Counted from the stretch's first letter, positions 11,633-20,649 are shown. The stretch is DNA of 64,000 nucleotides from Tractidigestivibacter scatoligenes (GCF_001494635.1 NZ_LOJF01000001.1:1-64000), one strand, 5' to 3'. The notes: generated by a model from the letters alone, not told the origin. Made by a program: numbers and translations.

Positions 11633-12433
11633 CTACTCGTCCTGCTCGACGAGCTGGATATAGACGGCCGAGAGAAGCGTGAAGACGTACGCCTGGATTA
11701 CTGCGACCAGAATCTCGACCAGGTAGATGACAATGAGAATGAGCACCCAGAAGATTGACGCCCCTGCGCTGCCGAGCGCCGCTGCCGAGAAGCCCTGGAG
11801 CAGGGGCTCGAAGAAGAGCGAAGCCAGGATGGCGAAGGTGCCCATGACCACGTGGCCGGCGAACATGTTGCAGAAGAGTCGGACGGCAAGGGTGATGAGG
11901 CGCAGGAACGTCGAGAAGAGCTCGATGACCCATACCATGATGCGCATGGGAAGGGCCAAGCCCTCGGGTGCCAGACTCTTGATGTAGCCCCAGACGCCCT
12001 TGCGCTTAATGCCCACTGCAATGAAGTAGACGAACGAACAGAGGGCAAGTGCGGCCGTGACACCGATGGTACCGGTGCCGGGGTGGCAGCCGGGGATGAT
12101 GCCCACGATGTTGTTGAACAGAATGAAGAAGAAGAGCGTGGCGATGAACGGGAAGTGCTTCTTCCAGGTATCGCCCAAGATGGACTTGCACATGTCGTCG
12201 CGTGCGAACTCGACCACGTACTCGACGCCGTTTACGAAGAAGCCCTGGGGCACCAAGCTCTGGGCCTGCTTCTTCTTGAAGACGAACATCACAATGAGGA
12301 GCAACGCGATGGCGACGCACATCCAAAAGATGTATTGGGTGAGGCCGACCGTGGTGTCTCCAACGATGGCATGAGACATAAAACCGTCAAGCAGCTCATT
12401 CATCGCATCGGGCAACTTGGAAAGCGCGTCCAC
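11633..12433 (-). CDS. atpB: F1Fo ATP synthase a subunit
   Basis: Membrane half-channel subunit of about 266 aa with five or six hydrophobic segments. The essential helix appears as LRLITLAVRLFCNMFAGH, containing the conserved arginine that faces the c-ring Glu. The GTG at 12433 with AAGGAAGGA upstream is preferred; the upstream ATG-framed extension is Arg-rich and unlike the family. An ATG nine codons downstream (MNELLDG) is an alternative. It is first of the B-E-F-H-A-G-D-C run. Confidence 0.92.
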   Translation of the reverse strand: MDALSKLPDAMNELLDGFMSHAIVGDTTVGLTQYIFWMCVAIALLLIVMFVFKKKQAQSLVPQGFFVNGVEYVVEFARDDMCKSILGDTWKKHFPFIATLFFFILFNNIVGIIPGCHPGTGTIGVTAALALCSFVYFIAVGIKRKGVWGYIKSLAPEGLALPMRIMVWVIELFSTFLRLITLAVRLFCNMFAGHVVMGTFAILASLFFEPLLQGFSAAALGSAGASIFWVLILIVIYLVEILVAVIQAYVFTLLSAVYIQLVEQDE

Positions 12434-12870
12434 TATTCGTCCTTCCTTCCACACTCCGCCTCTGCGGGGTCTGCGACACTCCCTGGCGAGCATCCTAGAC
12501 CGCGCATGTGGTCCATTCTACCCACTCCATGCAGGGAGTCATTCGCTTCTTCCGCGTACGGTAACGAGCAGAAATGCTCATTGATGAGCATTTTCCGCTC
12601 GGCATCCCATAAACGAAAACTCAGATGTCCAAAGAGCAAGTCGCGATATTAGCACTTTGGGAGTAGACGGGAACCAAGTTCAGGTCAATTTTTGAACAAC
12701 GTTCAATAAACAAGTCTGACGCCCCAAAATACCTGGCAAAACGAGAACCGCTTCCGTATTTTCCCGATTGGCCAAAAGTGTCGATACGTCATCAAATTCG
12801 CAAGGAAGACACAATTTCTGCACGTCTGAAGCGCCGAAGAAGTACGACCAAAGGAGTACCCCGGAAAACG
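12434..12870 (-). promoter_or_regulatory. atp operon leader with two palindromes
   Basis: A 437-bp gene-free stretch upstream of atpB. AAATGCTCAT (12572-12581) and ATGAGCATTT (12584-12593) form a perfect 10-bp stem with a 2-nt loop, nested in an outer GAGC/GCTC pair (12566-12569 and 12597-12600). It could end upp transcription or act as a leader hairpin. A second palindrome, TTGAAC-AAC-GTTCAA (12692-12706), is AT-rich and operator-like. The minus strand contains loose promoter-like hexamers (TTGACC, TAATAT), but no well-spaced pair could be fixed. Confidence 0.5.
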
Positions 12871-13149
12871 CTACTTACGTGGGTTTCTTTGCCAAGCGAC
12901 AAGTCCCGCAACGGTCGAGACCGCGAGAAAAGAAAGCGCAGCGGAACCGCCGAACGGTAGTACAGCGGTCGAATCACCGAGGTAAACGGCAAGGACGAGA
13001 AGCTGGATTCCAAAGAACGACGCCAGAATGCTCCCCAGTCCTGCCGCCAGGGAGGGCTTGTCCCCCCGTGCGGCCCGATGGAGCGTGAAAAGGACGGGCG
13101 TGGCCGCGAGTACGCCCGCTGCCACGCCCAAGATGACCATTGTGGCCAT
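12871..13149 (-). CDS. Small membrane protein at the AtpI position
   Basis: A 92-aa protein with three probable transmembrane segments (about 2-20, 36-56 and 63-85). Its start ATG lies 1 nt after the upp stop (TAGCATG), so the two are tightly coupled. Gene position, size and topology match AtpI-like accessory proteins encoded ahead of atpB, which help c-ring assembly or Mg2+ supply in other bacteria. No diagnostic motif is seen, so the assignment rests mainly on context. Confidence 0.65.
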   Translation of the reverse strand: MATMVILGVAAGVLAATPVLFTLHRAARGDKPSLAAGLGSILASFFGIQLLVLAVYLGDSTAVLPFGGSAALSFLAVSTVAGLVAWQRNPRK

Positions 13150-13150
13150 G

Positions 13151-13795
13151 CTACTTGGTGCCGTAGATGCGGTCACCGGCATCGCCCAGGCCAGGAAGGA
13201 TGTAGGCGTTCTCGTTAAGGCACCTGTCAACGGAGCACGTGTAGAGACGTACGTCAGGGTCGTAGTCGAGAACTGCCTTGACGCCTTCAGGGCAGGAGAC
13301 GATGGTGAGGCAGCGGATGTCCTTCACGCCCGCCTCGCGCAGGAACTGGATGGCCGCGGTGAGAGAGCCGCCCGTAGCGAGCATGGGATCGACCACGAGG
13401 CAGGTGCGGTTCTCGACGTCAGGCGGGAACTTGCAGTAGTACTGGTGCGGAATGTGGGTCTCGGGATCACGGTACATGCCCACGTGACCCACGCGCGCGG
13501 AGGGCACGAGGGTGAGGATACCGTCAACCATGCCCAGACCGGCGCGAAGGATGGGGATGATGGCAACTTTCTTGCCGGCGATGCGCTTGCAGGTGGTCTT
13601 CTCGAGCGGGGTCTCAACCTCGACGTCCTCGAGCGGAAAGTCGCGCATGGCCTCGTAGCCCTCGAAGATGGCAAGCTCAGTCACGAGCTCGCGGAACTGC
13701 TTGGTACCCGTGTCCTTGTCCCTCAGGATACTCAGCTTGTGCTGGACCAGAGGGTGATTGACGACCGTAAGCCTGCTCTCGTCGTAATCTGCCAT
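13151..13795 (-). CDS. upp: Uracil phosphoribosyltransferase
   Basis: Salvages uracil to UMP using PRPP. About 214 aa, with the PRPP-binding motif VVDPMLATGGSLTAAI and the uracil-binding region near the C-terminus (GDAGDRIYGT). ATG 13795 has GAGAAGGG at 6-7 nt. The longer upstream frame (starting MRQRDC) is only a translated palindromic repeat. It is the usual neighbour upstream of the atp operon in many Gram-positives, and glyA lies upstream as is also common. Confidence 0.95.
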   Translation of the reverse strand: MADYDESRLTVVNHPLVQHKLSILRDKDTGTKQFRELVTELAIFEGYEAMRDFPLEDVEVETPLEKTTCKRIAGKKVAIIPILRAGLGMVDGILTLVPSARVGHVGMYRDPETHIPHQYYCKFPPDVENRTCLVVDPMLATGGSLTAAIQFLREAGVKDIRCLTIVSCPEGVKAVLDYDPDVRLYTCSVDRCLNENAYILPGLGDAGDRIYGTK

Positions 13796-13813
13796 GTGCA
13801 TCCCTTCTCGTAT

Positions 13814-13842
13814 TGAGACAAAGGGACAGTCCCTTTGTCTCA
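13814..13842. repeat. GAGACAAAGGGA palindrome, copy 1
   Basis: TGAGACAAAGGGAC and its exact reverse complement are separated by one base: a perfect 14-bp-arm palindrome in the upp-glyA gap. Same family as 13873-13907 and 18948-18978. It could form a hairpin in transcripts from either strand. Confidence 0.9.
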
Positions 13843-13872
13843 TGGTCTTCCCCGAAAGACCTTAGCACTTAG

Positions 13873-13907
13873 GAATGAGACAAAGGGACTGTCCCTTTGT
13901 CTCATTC
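13873..13907. repeat. GAGACAAAGGGA palindrome, copy 2
   Basis: Perfect palindrome with 17-bp arms (GAATGAGACAAAGGGAC) around a single T, ending 7 bp before the glyA stop codon. Copies 1 and 2 are only 30 bp apart, in tandem. It is placed to terminate or protect the 3' end of glyA mRNA, although no U-run follows. Confidence 0.9.
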
Positions 13908-13913
13908 AGCTCG

Positions 13914-15167
13914 CTAGAGCTCTGGATAGAGGGGGTGGGCCTGCAGGAGCTCCTTGACCTCGCCAGCAACGCGCTCCTGGACGTTCTCGTCACCGAGGTT
14001 GGTCACGACGTCGCCGATGAGCTCGCCGATGCGTTCGCACTCGGCCTCGCCAAAGCCGCGTGTGGTTGCCGCCGCAGATCCCACGCGAATGCCGCTCGTG
14101 ACGAAGGGCGAGCGCTGCTCGCCGGGGATGGTGTTCTTGTTGACCGTGATGCCCACGGCGTCGAGCGCAGTCTCGGCGTCGCGACCGGTAACGTCGCCGG
14201 CGGGCGTGAGGTCAACGAGCAGCAGGTGGTTGTCGGTGCCGCCGGTCACGAGCCTTAGGCCGCGCGACTCCATGCCGCGGCCAAGCGCCTTGGCGTTGGC
14301 GAGAATTGCGTCAGTGTAGGCAGCAAACTCGGGACGCAGCGCCTCGCCAAAGGCAACGGCCTTGCCGGCGATGACGTGCTCGAGCGGGCCACCCTGCGTG
14401 CCAGGGAAGACCGAGGAGTTGATCTTCTTGGAGATGGCGGGGTCATTGCAGAGGATGATGCCGCCGCGGGGACCGCGCAGGGTCTTGTGCGTTGTGGAGG
14501 TAACCACGTCGGCGTAGGGCACCGGCGAGGGGTGGCGGCCCGTGGCGACAAGTCCGGCAATGTGGGCCATATCGACCATGAGAGCAGCGCCGTTGTCGTG
14601 GGCAATCTGGGCAAAGCGCTCGAAGTCGATGGTGCGCGGGTAGGCGGAAGCGCCAGCAATGATGAGCTTGGGCTGATACTTCTCGGCCTTAGCCGCGACG
14701 TCATCAAAGTCGATGCGCTCGGTCTGCGGGTCCAGGCCATAGGAAACCACGTTGTAGAGCTTGCCCGAGAAGTTCGCGGGCGAGCCGTGGGTGAGGTGGC
14801 CGCCGTTGTCGAGGGCCATGCCCATGATGGTGTCGCCGGGCTTAGCGAAGACGGCCTCGGCAGCGTAGTTTGCCTGCGCGCCGGAGTGGGGCTGAACGTT
14901 GGCGTAGGCGGCGCCAAAGAGCTTCTTCACACGGTCGCGCGCGAGGTTCTCGACCTCGTCGACGGCCCAGCAGCCGCCGTAGTAGCGGTGGCCAGGAAGC
15001 CCCTCGGCGTACTTGTTGGTGAGCGGCGAGCCCACTGCCTCCATCACCGAAAGCGAGACGAAATTCTCTGATGCGATGAGCTCGATGGAGTTGCGCTCTC
15101 GCGTGAGCTCGTCTCCGATGGCGGAAGCAAGCTCGGGATCGGTGGCACTTAGGTGCTCGAGGTACAT
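13914..15167 (-). CDS. glyA: Serine hydroxymethyltransferase
   Basis: PLP enzyme interconverting serine and glycine with tetrahydrofolate; main source of C1 units. About 417 aa. The PLP lysine is Lys228 in [13 protein letters not shown]. Other landmarks are [21 protein letters not shown] and [13 protein letters not shown] 15167 with AAGAAGGAGA is chosen; the 30-residue upstream frame is Arg/Pro-rich and unconserved in type. A hairpin lies in its leader, and its 3' end abuts two palindromes. Confidence 0.96.
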   Translation of the reverse strand: MYLEHLSATDPELASAIGDELTRERNSIELIASENFVSLSVMEAVGSPLTNKYAEGLPGHRYYGGCWAVDEVENLARDRVKKLFGAAYANVQPHSGAQANYAAEAVFAKPGDTIMGMALDNGGHLTHGSPANFSGKLYNVVSYGLDPQTERIDFDDVAAKAEKYQPKLIIAGASAYPRTIDFERFAQIAHDNGAALMVDMAHIAGLVATGRHPSPVPYADVVTSTTHKTLRGPRGGIILCNDPAISKKINSSVFPGTQGGPLEHVIAGKAVAFGEALRPEFAAYTDAILANAKALGRGMESRGLRLVTGGTDNHLLLVDLTPAGDVTGRDAETALDAVGITVNKNTIPGEQRSPFVTSGIRVGSAAATTRGFGEAECERIGELIGDVVTNLGDENVQERVAGEVKELLQAHPLYPEL

Positions 15168-15242
15168 GGCTTTCTCCTTCTTGGGCCTGTCGGGCGGCCC
15201 ACGACGACGGCTGGCAGATGGTAGGCGGGCATTACAGGCCAA

Positions 15243-15265
15243 GTTCCTCGGAAGCACCGAGGAAC
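15243..15265 (-). promoter_or_regulatory. Hairpin in the glyA leader
   Basis: GTTCCTCGG (15243-15251) pairs perfectly with CCGAGGAAC (15257-15265) around a 5-nt loop, about 75 bp upstream of the glyA start. No U-run follows, so it may be a leader regulatory structure. I tried to fit known folate or ZTP riboswitch consensus sequences to this 240-bp leader and could not do so convincingly. Confidence 0.45.
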
Positions 15266-15407
15266 GCCGGATTGCACGCAGACACGCACGTGGTACGGCA
15301 CCTTGCCAAAAGAATAGCGCGTGCGGAAACGCGCCGCCGTCACCTTTCGCCCATGTGAAACACGCCTTTGCGGAACGGCAACCTTGTGGACCGATGACGA
15401 GAGAAAG

Positions 15408-16043
15408 CTAGGCCCCTGCCACGCGCAGGACGTCCCTCTCCGCAATGGCGCCCTCGCGGAGGACGCGGGGCGAGGCGCCCGTGCAGTCGACGATGGTGGA
15501 GGCAACGGCCAGGGGGGCGGGGCCTCCGTCAAGCGTGAGGTCAGCGGCTTCGATTATCTGCGGCTCGACTGAGGCGCCCGAGGTTGCGGAGGGCTCGCCG
15601 TGGATATTCGCGCTGGTCTGGGCAAGAGGACCCACGCGGCGTGCAAGCTCGCGCACGAGCATCGAGTTGGGGCAGCGGAGCGCCACAGTACCCGTTGGGG
15701 CAAGGTACTCGGCCGGGAGGGCTTCGGAAGCGGTGACCACCAGGGTGAGCGCTCCAGGCCAGTACACGTCGACAAGCGCGCAAGCCCAGGATGGAACTGA
15801 AGCCGCAAAGCGCGGAAGGTCTTTGGGGTCCGCCACAAACAGGGGAAGCGTTTGGGTGGCGGGGCGGTTCTTGATCTTGAAAATGCGCTGATGAGCAGGA
15901 TTGCCTGGCGTTGCCGCGCACACGAGGCCATAGACGGAATCCGTGGGTGAGACAATGACGCCGCCGGCCTCAAGCGCCATTGCCGCGGCATCGAGCGCCG
16001 CTTGGGTGGGGCTGTCCTGGCTTACTCGCATCACGCTACCCAT
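15408..16043 (-). CDS. tsaC: Threonylcarbamoyl-AMP synthase (Sua5/YrdC/YwlC family)
   Basis: Forms threonylcarbamoyl-AMP from Thr, bicarbonate and ATP for the t6A37 tRNA modification. About 211 aa, single YrdC domain without the C-terminal Sua5 extension. Seen motifs are SPTDSVYGL, the basic KIKNRP and SANIHGEPSA, which line the active-site cleft in the family. ATG 16043 has GGAGGAG upstream. It lies downstream of prmC and prfA on the same strand, a common translation-factor grouping. Confidence 0.9.
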   Translation of the reverse strand: MGSVMRVSQDSPTQAALDAAAMALEAGGVIVSPTDSVYGLVCAATPGNPAHQRIFKIKNRPATQTLPLFVADPKDLPRFAASVPSWACALVDVYWPGALTLVVTASEALPAEYLAPTGTVALRCPNSMLVRELARRVGPLAQTSANIHGEPSATSGASVEPQIIEAADLTLDGGPAPLAVASTIVDCTGASPRVLREGAIAERDVLRVAGA

Positions 16044-16100
16044 GGTTTCTCCTCCTGTTGACGCGGCTTGCACGGGCCGGAGCCGGCTCGCGCGCTGGGG

Positions 16101-16168
16101 CTGCTGAGAACAAATTCGACGTTTTTGGCCCTCTCAACGCTGTGAAATGTCCAATTTGTTCTCAGCAG
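16101..16168. repeat. Hairpin element J (68 bp)
   Basis: Perfect 16-bp arms CTGCTGAGAACAAATT (16101-16116) and its complement (16153-16168). On the minus strand the loop reads AGGGCCAAAAACGTCGAA, close to the loop of element I at 63 kb. Lies between prmC and tsaC, both minus. Confidence 0.85.
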
Positions 16169-16180
16169 TACTTGGCGGGC

Positions 16181-16240
16181 CGTCGCGGCACCAGGCAGGT
16201 CATCGCAACACCAGGCGCGCCATCGCGGCACCAGCGGAGC
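16181..16240. repeat. Three tandem 20-bp repeats
   Basis: Three consecutive 20-bp units (16181-16200, 16201-16220 and 16221-16240) share YRTCGCRRCACCAG with a variable end. They sit just after hairpin J, ahead of the prmC stop. Function unknown. Confidence 0.75.
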
Positions 16241-16267
16241 TGCAGGCTTACCCCGCAGGTCGATATA

Positions 16268-17335
16268 CTACCCCTCGCGCACGGCGACAAGGACGCGCGG
16301 ACGATGCGTGAGATCTTCTCGCACCTCAGCGCTGGCCCATCCGCCCTGGGCGCGCACCAGCTCGGCTGCGGTTTCCACGTTATCCTCGAAGAGCTCGCAG
16401 CAGAGCATGCCGCCCGGCGCCAGCGCGCGCGGCGCCAGCTCAAGGATGCGACGGAAGACGTCCAGGCCGTCCTCTCCCCCATCGAGCGCGAGGCCCGGCT
16501 CATAGCCGATGACCTCCTGCGGAAGCGTGGGCACGACAGCCGAGGGGATGTAGGGCGGGTTCGAGACAAGCACCGAGAACGTGCCCATGAGCTCCGGGTC
16601 GACGGCAGCGGCCAGGTCACCATCCACCACGCTGACCGCGTGTTCGAGTCCCAGCGCATCGCGGTTGCGCGTGGCGAGCGCCACGGCTTGGGGCGAGAGG
16701 TCCGTGGCCACCACGCGAGTTCCGGGGCGCTCGCTCGCGATTGAGAGCGCGATGCAGCCGGTGCCGGTGCCAATCTCGAGCACGCGACAACCGGGCTCCA
16801 CCAGCACTGGCGGGGCGGCCGGGGCAGCGGGCTCGGTGGGCTCGGCCGGCTCGGCGGGCTGGCCGTCGGAGGCAGCGTCTGTCTCGCCGTGCTGGTCGCT
16901 TTGGGGCGAGGCCTCCTCTTCGCTCTCGTCCTCTACTGGCGCGGGAACGTCGCCCAAGATGGCCGGGAACGTAAGCGAAGCCGCATCGACGCCCTCGAGG
17001 GCGGCGTCGACCAGAACCTCCGTCTCGGGCCGCGGGATGAGCACGCCACGCTCACAGTGGAGCACGATGTGGCGGAAGGGCATCTCGCCGGTCACGTATT
17101 GCAGGGGCTCGCCGCGACCGCGTCGCACCACGGCATCGTGCATGGCGTCTAGCTCGGACGGAGTGAGCGGCTTGTCGAAGTTCATGTAAATCTGGACCCG
17201 AGAGAGCCCGGTGACATCACTTATCAGCCACTCCGCAGAGAGCCGCGGGTGCTCGTCGCCCTTGCGCTCGAGGTACCCACGCGTCCAGTCGAGGATGCGC
17301 CTGACGGTCCACGTCTCCTGCCGAGATTGGGACAC
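16268..17335 (-). CDS. prmC: Release-factor glutamine methyltransferase with inserted linker
   Basis: Methylates the GGQ glutamine of release factors using SAM; its substrate gene prfA is next upstream. 355 aa against about 280 for the family. The N-terminal helical domain (about 1-115) is followed by a low-complexity Pro/Glu/Ala insertion (about 122-180), then the Rossmann methyltransferase domain with VLEIGTGTGCIALSIA and the catalytic NPPY motif (VSNPPYIPS). The insertion falls at the domain junction and should be a flexible linker. Start ATG 17335. Confidence 0.92.
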   Translation of the reverse strand: MSQSRQETWTVRRILDWTRGYLERKGDEHPRLSAEWLISDVTGLSRVQIYMNFDKPLTPSELDAMHDAVVRRGRGEPLQYVTGEMPFRHIVLHCERGVLIPRPETEVLVDAALEGVDAASLTFPAILGDVPAPVEDESEEEASPQSDQHGETDAASDGQPAEPAEPTEPAAPAAPPVLVEPGCRVLEIGTGTGCIALSIASERPGTRVVATDLSPQAVALATRNRDALGLEHAVSVVDGDLAAAVDPELMGTFSVLVSNPPYIPSAVVPTLPQEVIGYEPGLALDGGEDGLDVFRRILELAPRALAPGGMLCCELFEDNVETAAELVRAQGGWASAEVREDLTHRPRVLVAVREG

Positions 17336-17436
17336 TCTTCCTCCCTAATCGAGTGATAAGTCATCGAATCATAGCGCAACCGGAGGGATGGGCCGTTTGG
17401 AATCCCCATGTCCTCCCCTGCAAGGGTATGCCTGCC

Positions 17437-17580
17437 CAAAATTTGCGGTTGACGGCCCATTTTGGGCGGATCTCCGAGTACGAAAGCGCTAACTATTTGC
17501 GGAGCCCCTGGTAGAAAAATGGCACCCGCGGGGTGATACTAAGCTGGACCCCAAATTTGGGCCGTCAACCGCAAATTTTG
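17437..17580. repeat. Hairpin element L (144 bp)
   Basis: Fills much of the 410-bp gap between prfA and prmC. Arms of about 30 bp lie at 17437-17466 and 17550-17580, beginning CAAAATTTGCGGTTGACGGC, with one small bulge near the inner end. The loop contains an inner CTCCG/CGGAG pair and CCCCTGGTAGAAAAATGG, resembling the core of the other hairpins. The remaining gap sequence (17336-17436 and 17581-17745) shows no gene. Confidence 0.85.
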
Positions 17581-17745
17581 TGCAGCGCACTAAAACGTTC
17601 ATCGTTATGTTGCCTTGGCCGGGGACCTATTTCCCTTCGAACGCTTTAGCGCCGCTCACGCAAGCGCGCCAGCGGACTCGGTCCGGCTGGCGCGCGAAGA
17701 AACACCCGATGATTGTGAAGATGCTACGAGGGAAACCGCCCCCGC

Positions 17746-18813
17746 TCACACCGCCTGCGCGAGCTTCTCGGCGCGGTCTGCCGCTGCAAGGGCGTCAATC
17801 ACGGTGCCCAGCTGGTCGCCGAGAAGCACACCGTTGTACGTAGAGTTGAAGCCGATGCGGTGGTCCGTGACGCGGTCCTGCGGCTGGTTGTACGTGCGGA
17901 TCTTCTCGGAGCGGTTGCCATGGCCAATCTGCGAGAGACGCTCGGCGCCCTGCTCGGCCTGCTGCTTCTCGAGCTCGGCCTCGTAGAGGCGGGCGCGCAG
18001 CATCTGCATGCAGACCTCGCGGTTCTGGATCTGAGAGCGCTGCTCCTGCGACTGCACCACCGTGTTGGTGGGGATGTGCGTGATGCGCACGGCCGAATAG
18101 GTCGTGTTGACGCCCTGGCCGCCAGGACCGGACGAGCAGTACGTATCGATGCGCAGGTCCTCGGGCTTAATCTCGATGTCAATCTCGTCGGCCTCGGGCA
18201 GCACCGCGACGGTGGCCGTTGAGGTCTGGATGCGGCCCTGGCTCTCGGTCTTGGGCACGCGCTGGACGCGGTGGACGCCACTCTCGTACTTCATGACGGA
18301 GTAGACCTTCTCGCCCGTAACTTTGAACTCGATGGTCTTGAAGCCGCCTGCCTCGCCGGGGCTGGCGTCGAGGACCTCGGTCTTCCAGCCGCGAGACTGA
18401 GCGAAGCGCTGATACATGCTAAAGAGGTCGCCGGCAAAGATGGCCGCCTCGTCGCCGCCCACGCCGGCGCGAATCTCGACGATGGTGTCCTTCTCGTCGT
18501 TGGGGTCACCGGGAATGAGCATGTACTTGACGTCTTCCTCGAGGGCGGGAAGCTTGGACTCATTATCGGAGATGTCTGCCTGGAGCATCTCCTTCTCCTC
18601 GGCGTCGGACGCCTCGTGGAGCATCTCCTTGGCGGCCTCGATGTCATCGAGGGCCTGGAGGTACTCGCGCGCCTTGGCCACGAGGGCGGCCTGGTCGGCG
18701 TGTTCCTTTGCGATGCGCGCGTACTCCTTGGGGTCGGAGACGACGGCCGGGTCGACCATCTTCTGCTCCAGCTCCTCGTACGCGGCAATAATCTTCTCGA
18801 GCTTGTCGCGCAT
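17746..18813 (-). CDS. prfA: Peptide chain release factor 1
   Basis: Recognises UAA/UAG and triggers peptide release. About 355 aa. The GGQ motif lies at about 231-233 in [17 protein letters not shown]. The codon-recognition PxT motif appears as PKT in [11 protein letters not shown] at about 187-189, the RF1-type arrangement. ATG 18813 has AAGGAGA upstream. Located upstream of prmC, whose product modifies its GGQ glutamine. Confidence 0.95.
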   Translation of the reverse strand: MRDKLEKIIAAYEELEQKMVDPAVVSDPKEYARIAKEHADQAALVAKAREYLQALDDIEAAKEMLHEASDAEEKEMLQADISDNESKLPALEEDVKYMLIPGDPNDEKDTIVEIRAGVGGDEAAIFAGDLFSMYQRFAQSRGWKTEVLDASPGEAGGFKTIEFKVTGEKVYSVMKYESGVHRVQRVPKTESQGRIQTSTATVAVLPEADEIDIEIKPEDLRIDTYCSSGPGGQGVNTTYSAVRITHIPTNTVVQSQEQRSQIQNREVCMQMLRARLYEAELEKQQAEQGAERLSQIGHGNRSEKIRTYNQPQDRVTDHRIGFNSTYNGVLLGDQLGTVIDALAAADRAEKLAQAV

Positions 18814-18947
18814 GGCAGTTCTCCTTGCAGGTGGGCCGCGGCGCACGATGGACGTGCGGTGACGCGACATGATTAGTCAGCATTGCAAAGTCTACCACCG
18901 CAGGGGTGTTTCGATTCAGCCGGGCGCGCCCCACACGCGCGACGCAC

Positions 18948-18978
18948 ATGAGACAAAGGGAAACTCCCTTTGTCTCAT
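18948..18978. repeat. GAGACAAAGGGA palindrome, copy 3
   Basis: Arms ATGAGACAAAGGGA and TCCCTTTGTCTCAT around a 3-nt loop. It contains the stop codon of the FAD oxidoreductase gene, so the final codons of that gene are part of the palindrome. Same family as the two copies near upp. Confidence 0.88.
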
Positions 18979-20387
18979 CGGTCGGCGAGCTTCTCGCCCA
19001 TGAGCAGGCCCATCACCGAGGCCATCATGAGGCCGCGGGTCCAGCCAGAGGAGTCGCCCAGGCAGTGGAGGTGCTGGACGTTGGTGTCGAAGTTCTCGTC
19101 CATCTGGACGCGGTTGCTGTAGAACTTGACCTCGGGCGCGTAGAGCAGCGTCTCGTAGGAGGCAAAGCCCGGAACCACGCGGTCGACGGCCTTGATGAAC
19201 TCGATGATCTCGACCATGGGGCGCATGGGCATGGCGGCGGTGATGTCACCAGCCTCGGCATCAGGGAGCGTGGGCACCACGTTGGACTGCGCAAGCTCCT
19301 TGGGCCAGGTGCGCTTGCCGTCGAGAATGTCGCCAAAGCGCTGCACCAGGATGTGGCCGGCGCCCAGCATGTTGATGAGCTCGCTAACGCGCTGCGCGTA
19401 AGCAATGGGCTGGTTGAAGGGGTGCTTGAAGTTAAGCGTGCAGAGCACCGCCACGTTGGTGTTGGGGCTCTTGCGGTCCTTGTACGAGTGGCCGTTCACC
19501 ACTGCCAGGCCACCGTCGTAGTTCTCCTGGCTCACAAAGCCGCCGGGGTTCTGGCAGAAGGTGCGCACCTTGTTCTTATACGGATTGGGATAGCCGATGA
19601 GCTTCGACTCGTAGAGCACGTCATTCACGCGCTCCATGACCTCGTTGCGTACCTCCACGCGAACACCCACGTCAACGGGGCCCGCCACGTGTCCAATACC
19701 GTGCTCCTCGCACATAGAATCGAACCAGCTGGCGCCACGACGACCCGTGGCGACGATCGTCTCTCCGGCAACGACGCGCGTCTCGCCGTCACGGTTGCGC
19801 ACCACAAGGCCACGGCACACGCCATCCTCGATCACGACCTCCTCGCACTCGGTCTCGAAGAGGATGGTCACACCGGCGTCAAGCAGGTGCTTCTCGATAC
19901 GCGCATAGAGCTGCTGGGCCTTCTCGGTGCCTAGGTGGCGAATGGGGCAGTCCACGAGCTTGAGGCCCGCGCTAATGGCGCGGCGGCGAATCTCCGCAAC
20001 CTCGTCGGCGTGGCCAAGGCCCTCGACGTGCGGGTCAGCGCCAAAGTCGAGGTACATCTGGTCAACGCGGTCGATGGTGTCCTGCGCGAACTGGTGGCCG
20101 ATGAGCTCGGGCAGGTCGCCGCCCACCTCGCGCGAGAGCGAGAGCTTGCCGTCCGAGAAGGCACCGGCGCCCGAGAAGCCCGTGGTGATGCGGCACGGTT
20201 GGCAGTTGACGCAGTGGCCCACCTTGGCCTTGGGGCAGCTGCGCTTCTCGACGGGTAGCCCCTTCTCGACGATGGTGATGGAGCGCGTGTCTCCCTTGCC
20301 GATAAGACCGAGCGCGGTGAAGATACCGGCCGGACCAGCGCCGACGATTGCGACGTCCGTGCGGATGGTGGTAGTTGTGTCTGCCAT
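18975..20387 (-). CDS. FAD-dependent oxidoreductase / NAD(FAD)-utilising dehydrogenase
   Basis: About 470 aa. The N-terminal Rossmann motif VAIVGAGPAGIFTALGL binds FAD. A cysteine-rich segment follows (SCPKAKVGHCVNCQPC) before GFSGAGAFSDGKLSLS, a pattern typical of this uncharacterised dehydrogenase family. C-terminal GDSSGWTRGLMMASVMG closes the FAD fold. ATG 20387 follows AAGGGGAAC. Substrate unknown. Monocistronic, with a palindrome at its 3' end; the 262-bp leader shows nothing recognisable. Confidence 0.82.
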   Translation of the reverse strand: MADTTTTIRTDVAIVGAGPAGIFTALGLIGKGDTRSITIVEKGLPVEKRSCPKAKVGHCVNCQPCRITTGFSGAGAFSDGKLSLSREVGGDLPELIGHQFAQDTIDRVDQMYLDFGADPHVEGLGHADEVAEIRRRAISAGLKLVDCPIRHLGTEKAQQLYARIEKHLLDAGVTILFETECEEVVIEDGVCRGLVVRNRDGETRVVAGETIVATGRRGASWFDSMCEEHGIGHVAGPVDVGVRVEVRNEVMERVNDVLYESKLIGYPNPYKNKVRTFCQNPGGFVSQENYDGGLAVVNGHSYKDRKSPNTNVAVLCTLNFKHPFNQPIAYAQRVSELINMLGAGHILVQRFGDILDGKRTWPKELAQSNVVPTLPDAEAGDITAAMPMRPMVEIIEFIKAVDRVVPGFASYETLLYAPEVKFYSNRVQMDENFDTNVQHLHCLGDSSGWTRGLMMASVMGLLMGEKLADR

Positions 20388-20649
20388 GTTCCCCTTGTTC
20401 CTCTCCGCAAGGGGCCCGTACCGTGGGCGCGTCCCTTGCGTACTCATTTTGCCCCATTTGGGGGCTGAAGTCTTTGATGCAGCGCGATCCGGCAGGTCTC
20501 GGTTTCACCCAGCAGCTCCGCCCTTATAATAGTCAAGCTTCGCACCAATCGGCCTTCCACCGAGAAGCCCTAGTGCCTAGTAAATGGTTGGCGCGCTATT
20601 ACCCAAACGAGCCGGAGGCCACACCTAACCAGACGCGGCCCCCGGCTTG

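Noticed and set aside
12692-12706. LexA/SOS box in the atp leader
   Set aside because: GAAC-N3-GTTC has a 3-bp spacer, while Gram-positive LexA sites need GAAC-N4-GTTC, and no SOS gene is adjacent.
15168-15407. Possible ZTP/folate riboswitch ahead of glyA
   Set aside because: A GGGCCGCCCGACAGGCCC stretch loosely recalls the ZTP 3' motif, but the 5' domain could not be matched. Only a simple hairpin is reported. A covariance-model search with the Rfam pfl/ZTP and THF models would decide.
13814-18978. The GAGACAAAGGGA palindromes as a CRISPR or IS terminal repeat
   Set aside because: Copies are palindromic and irregularly spaced, with no spacers and no transposase nearby.
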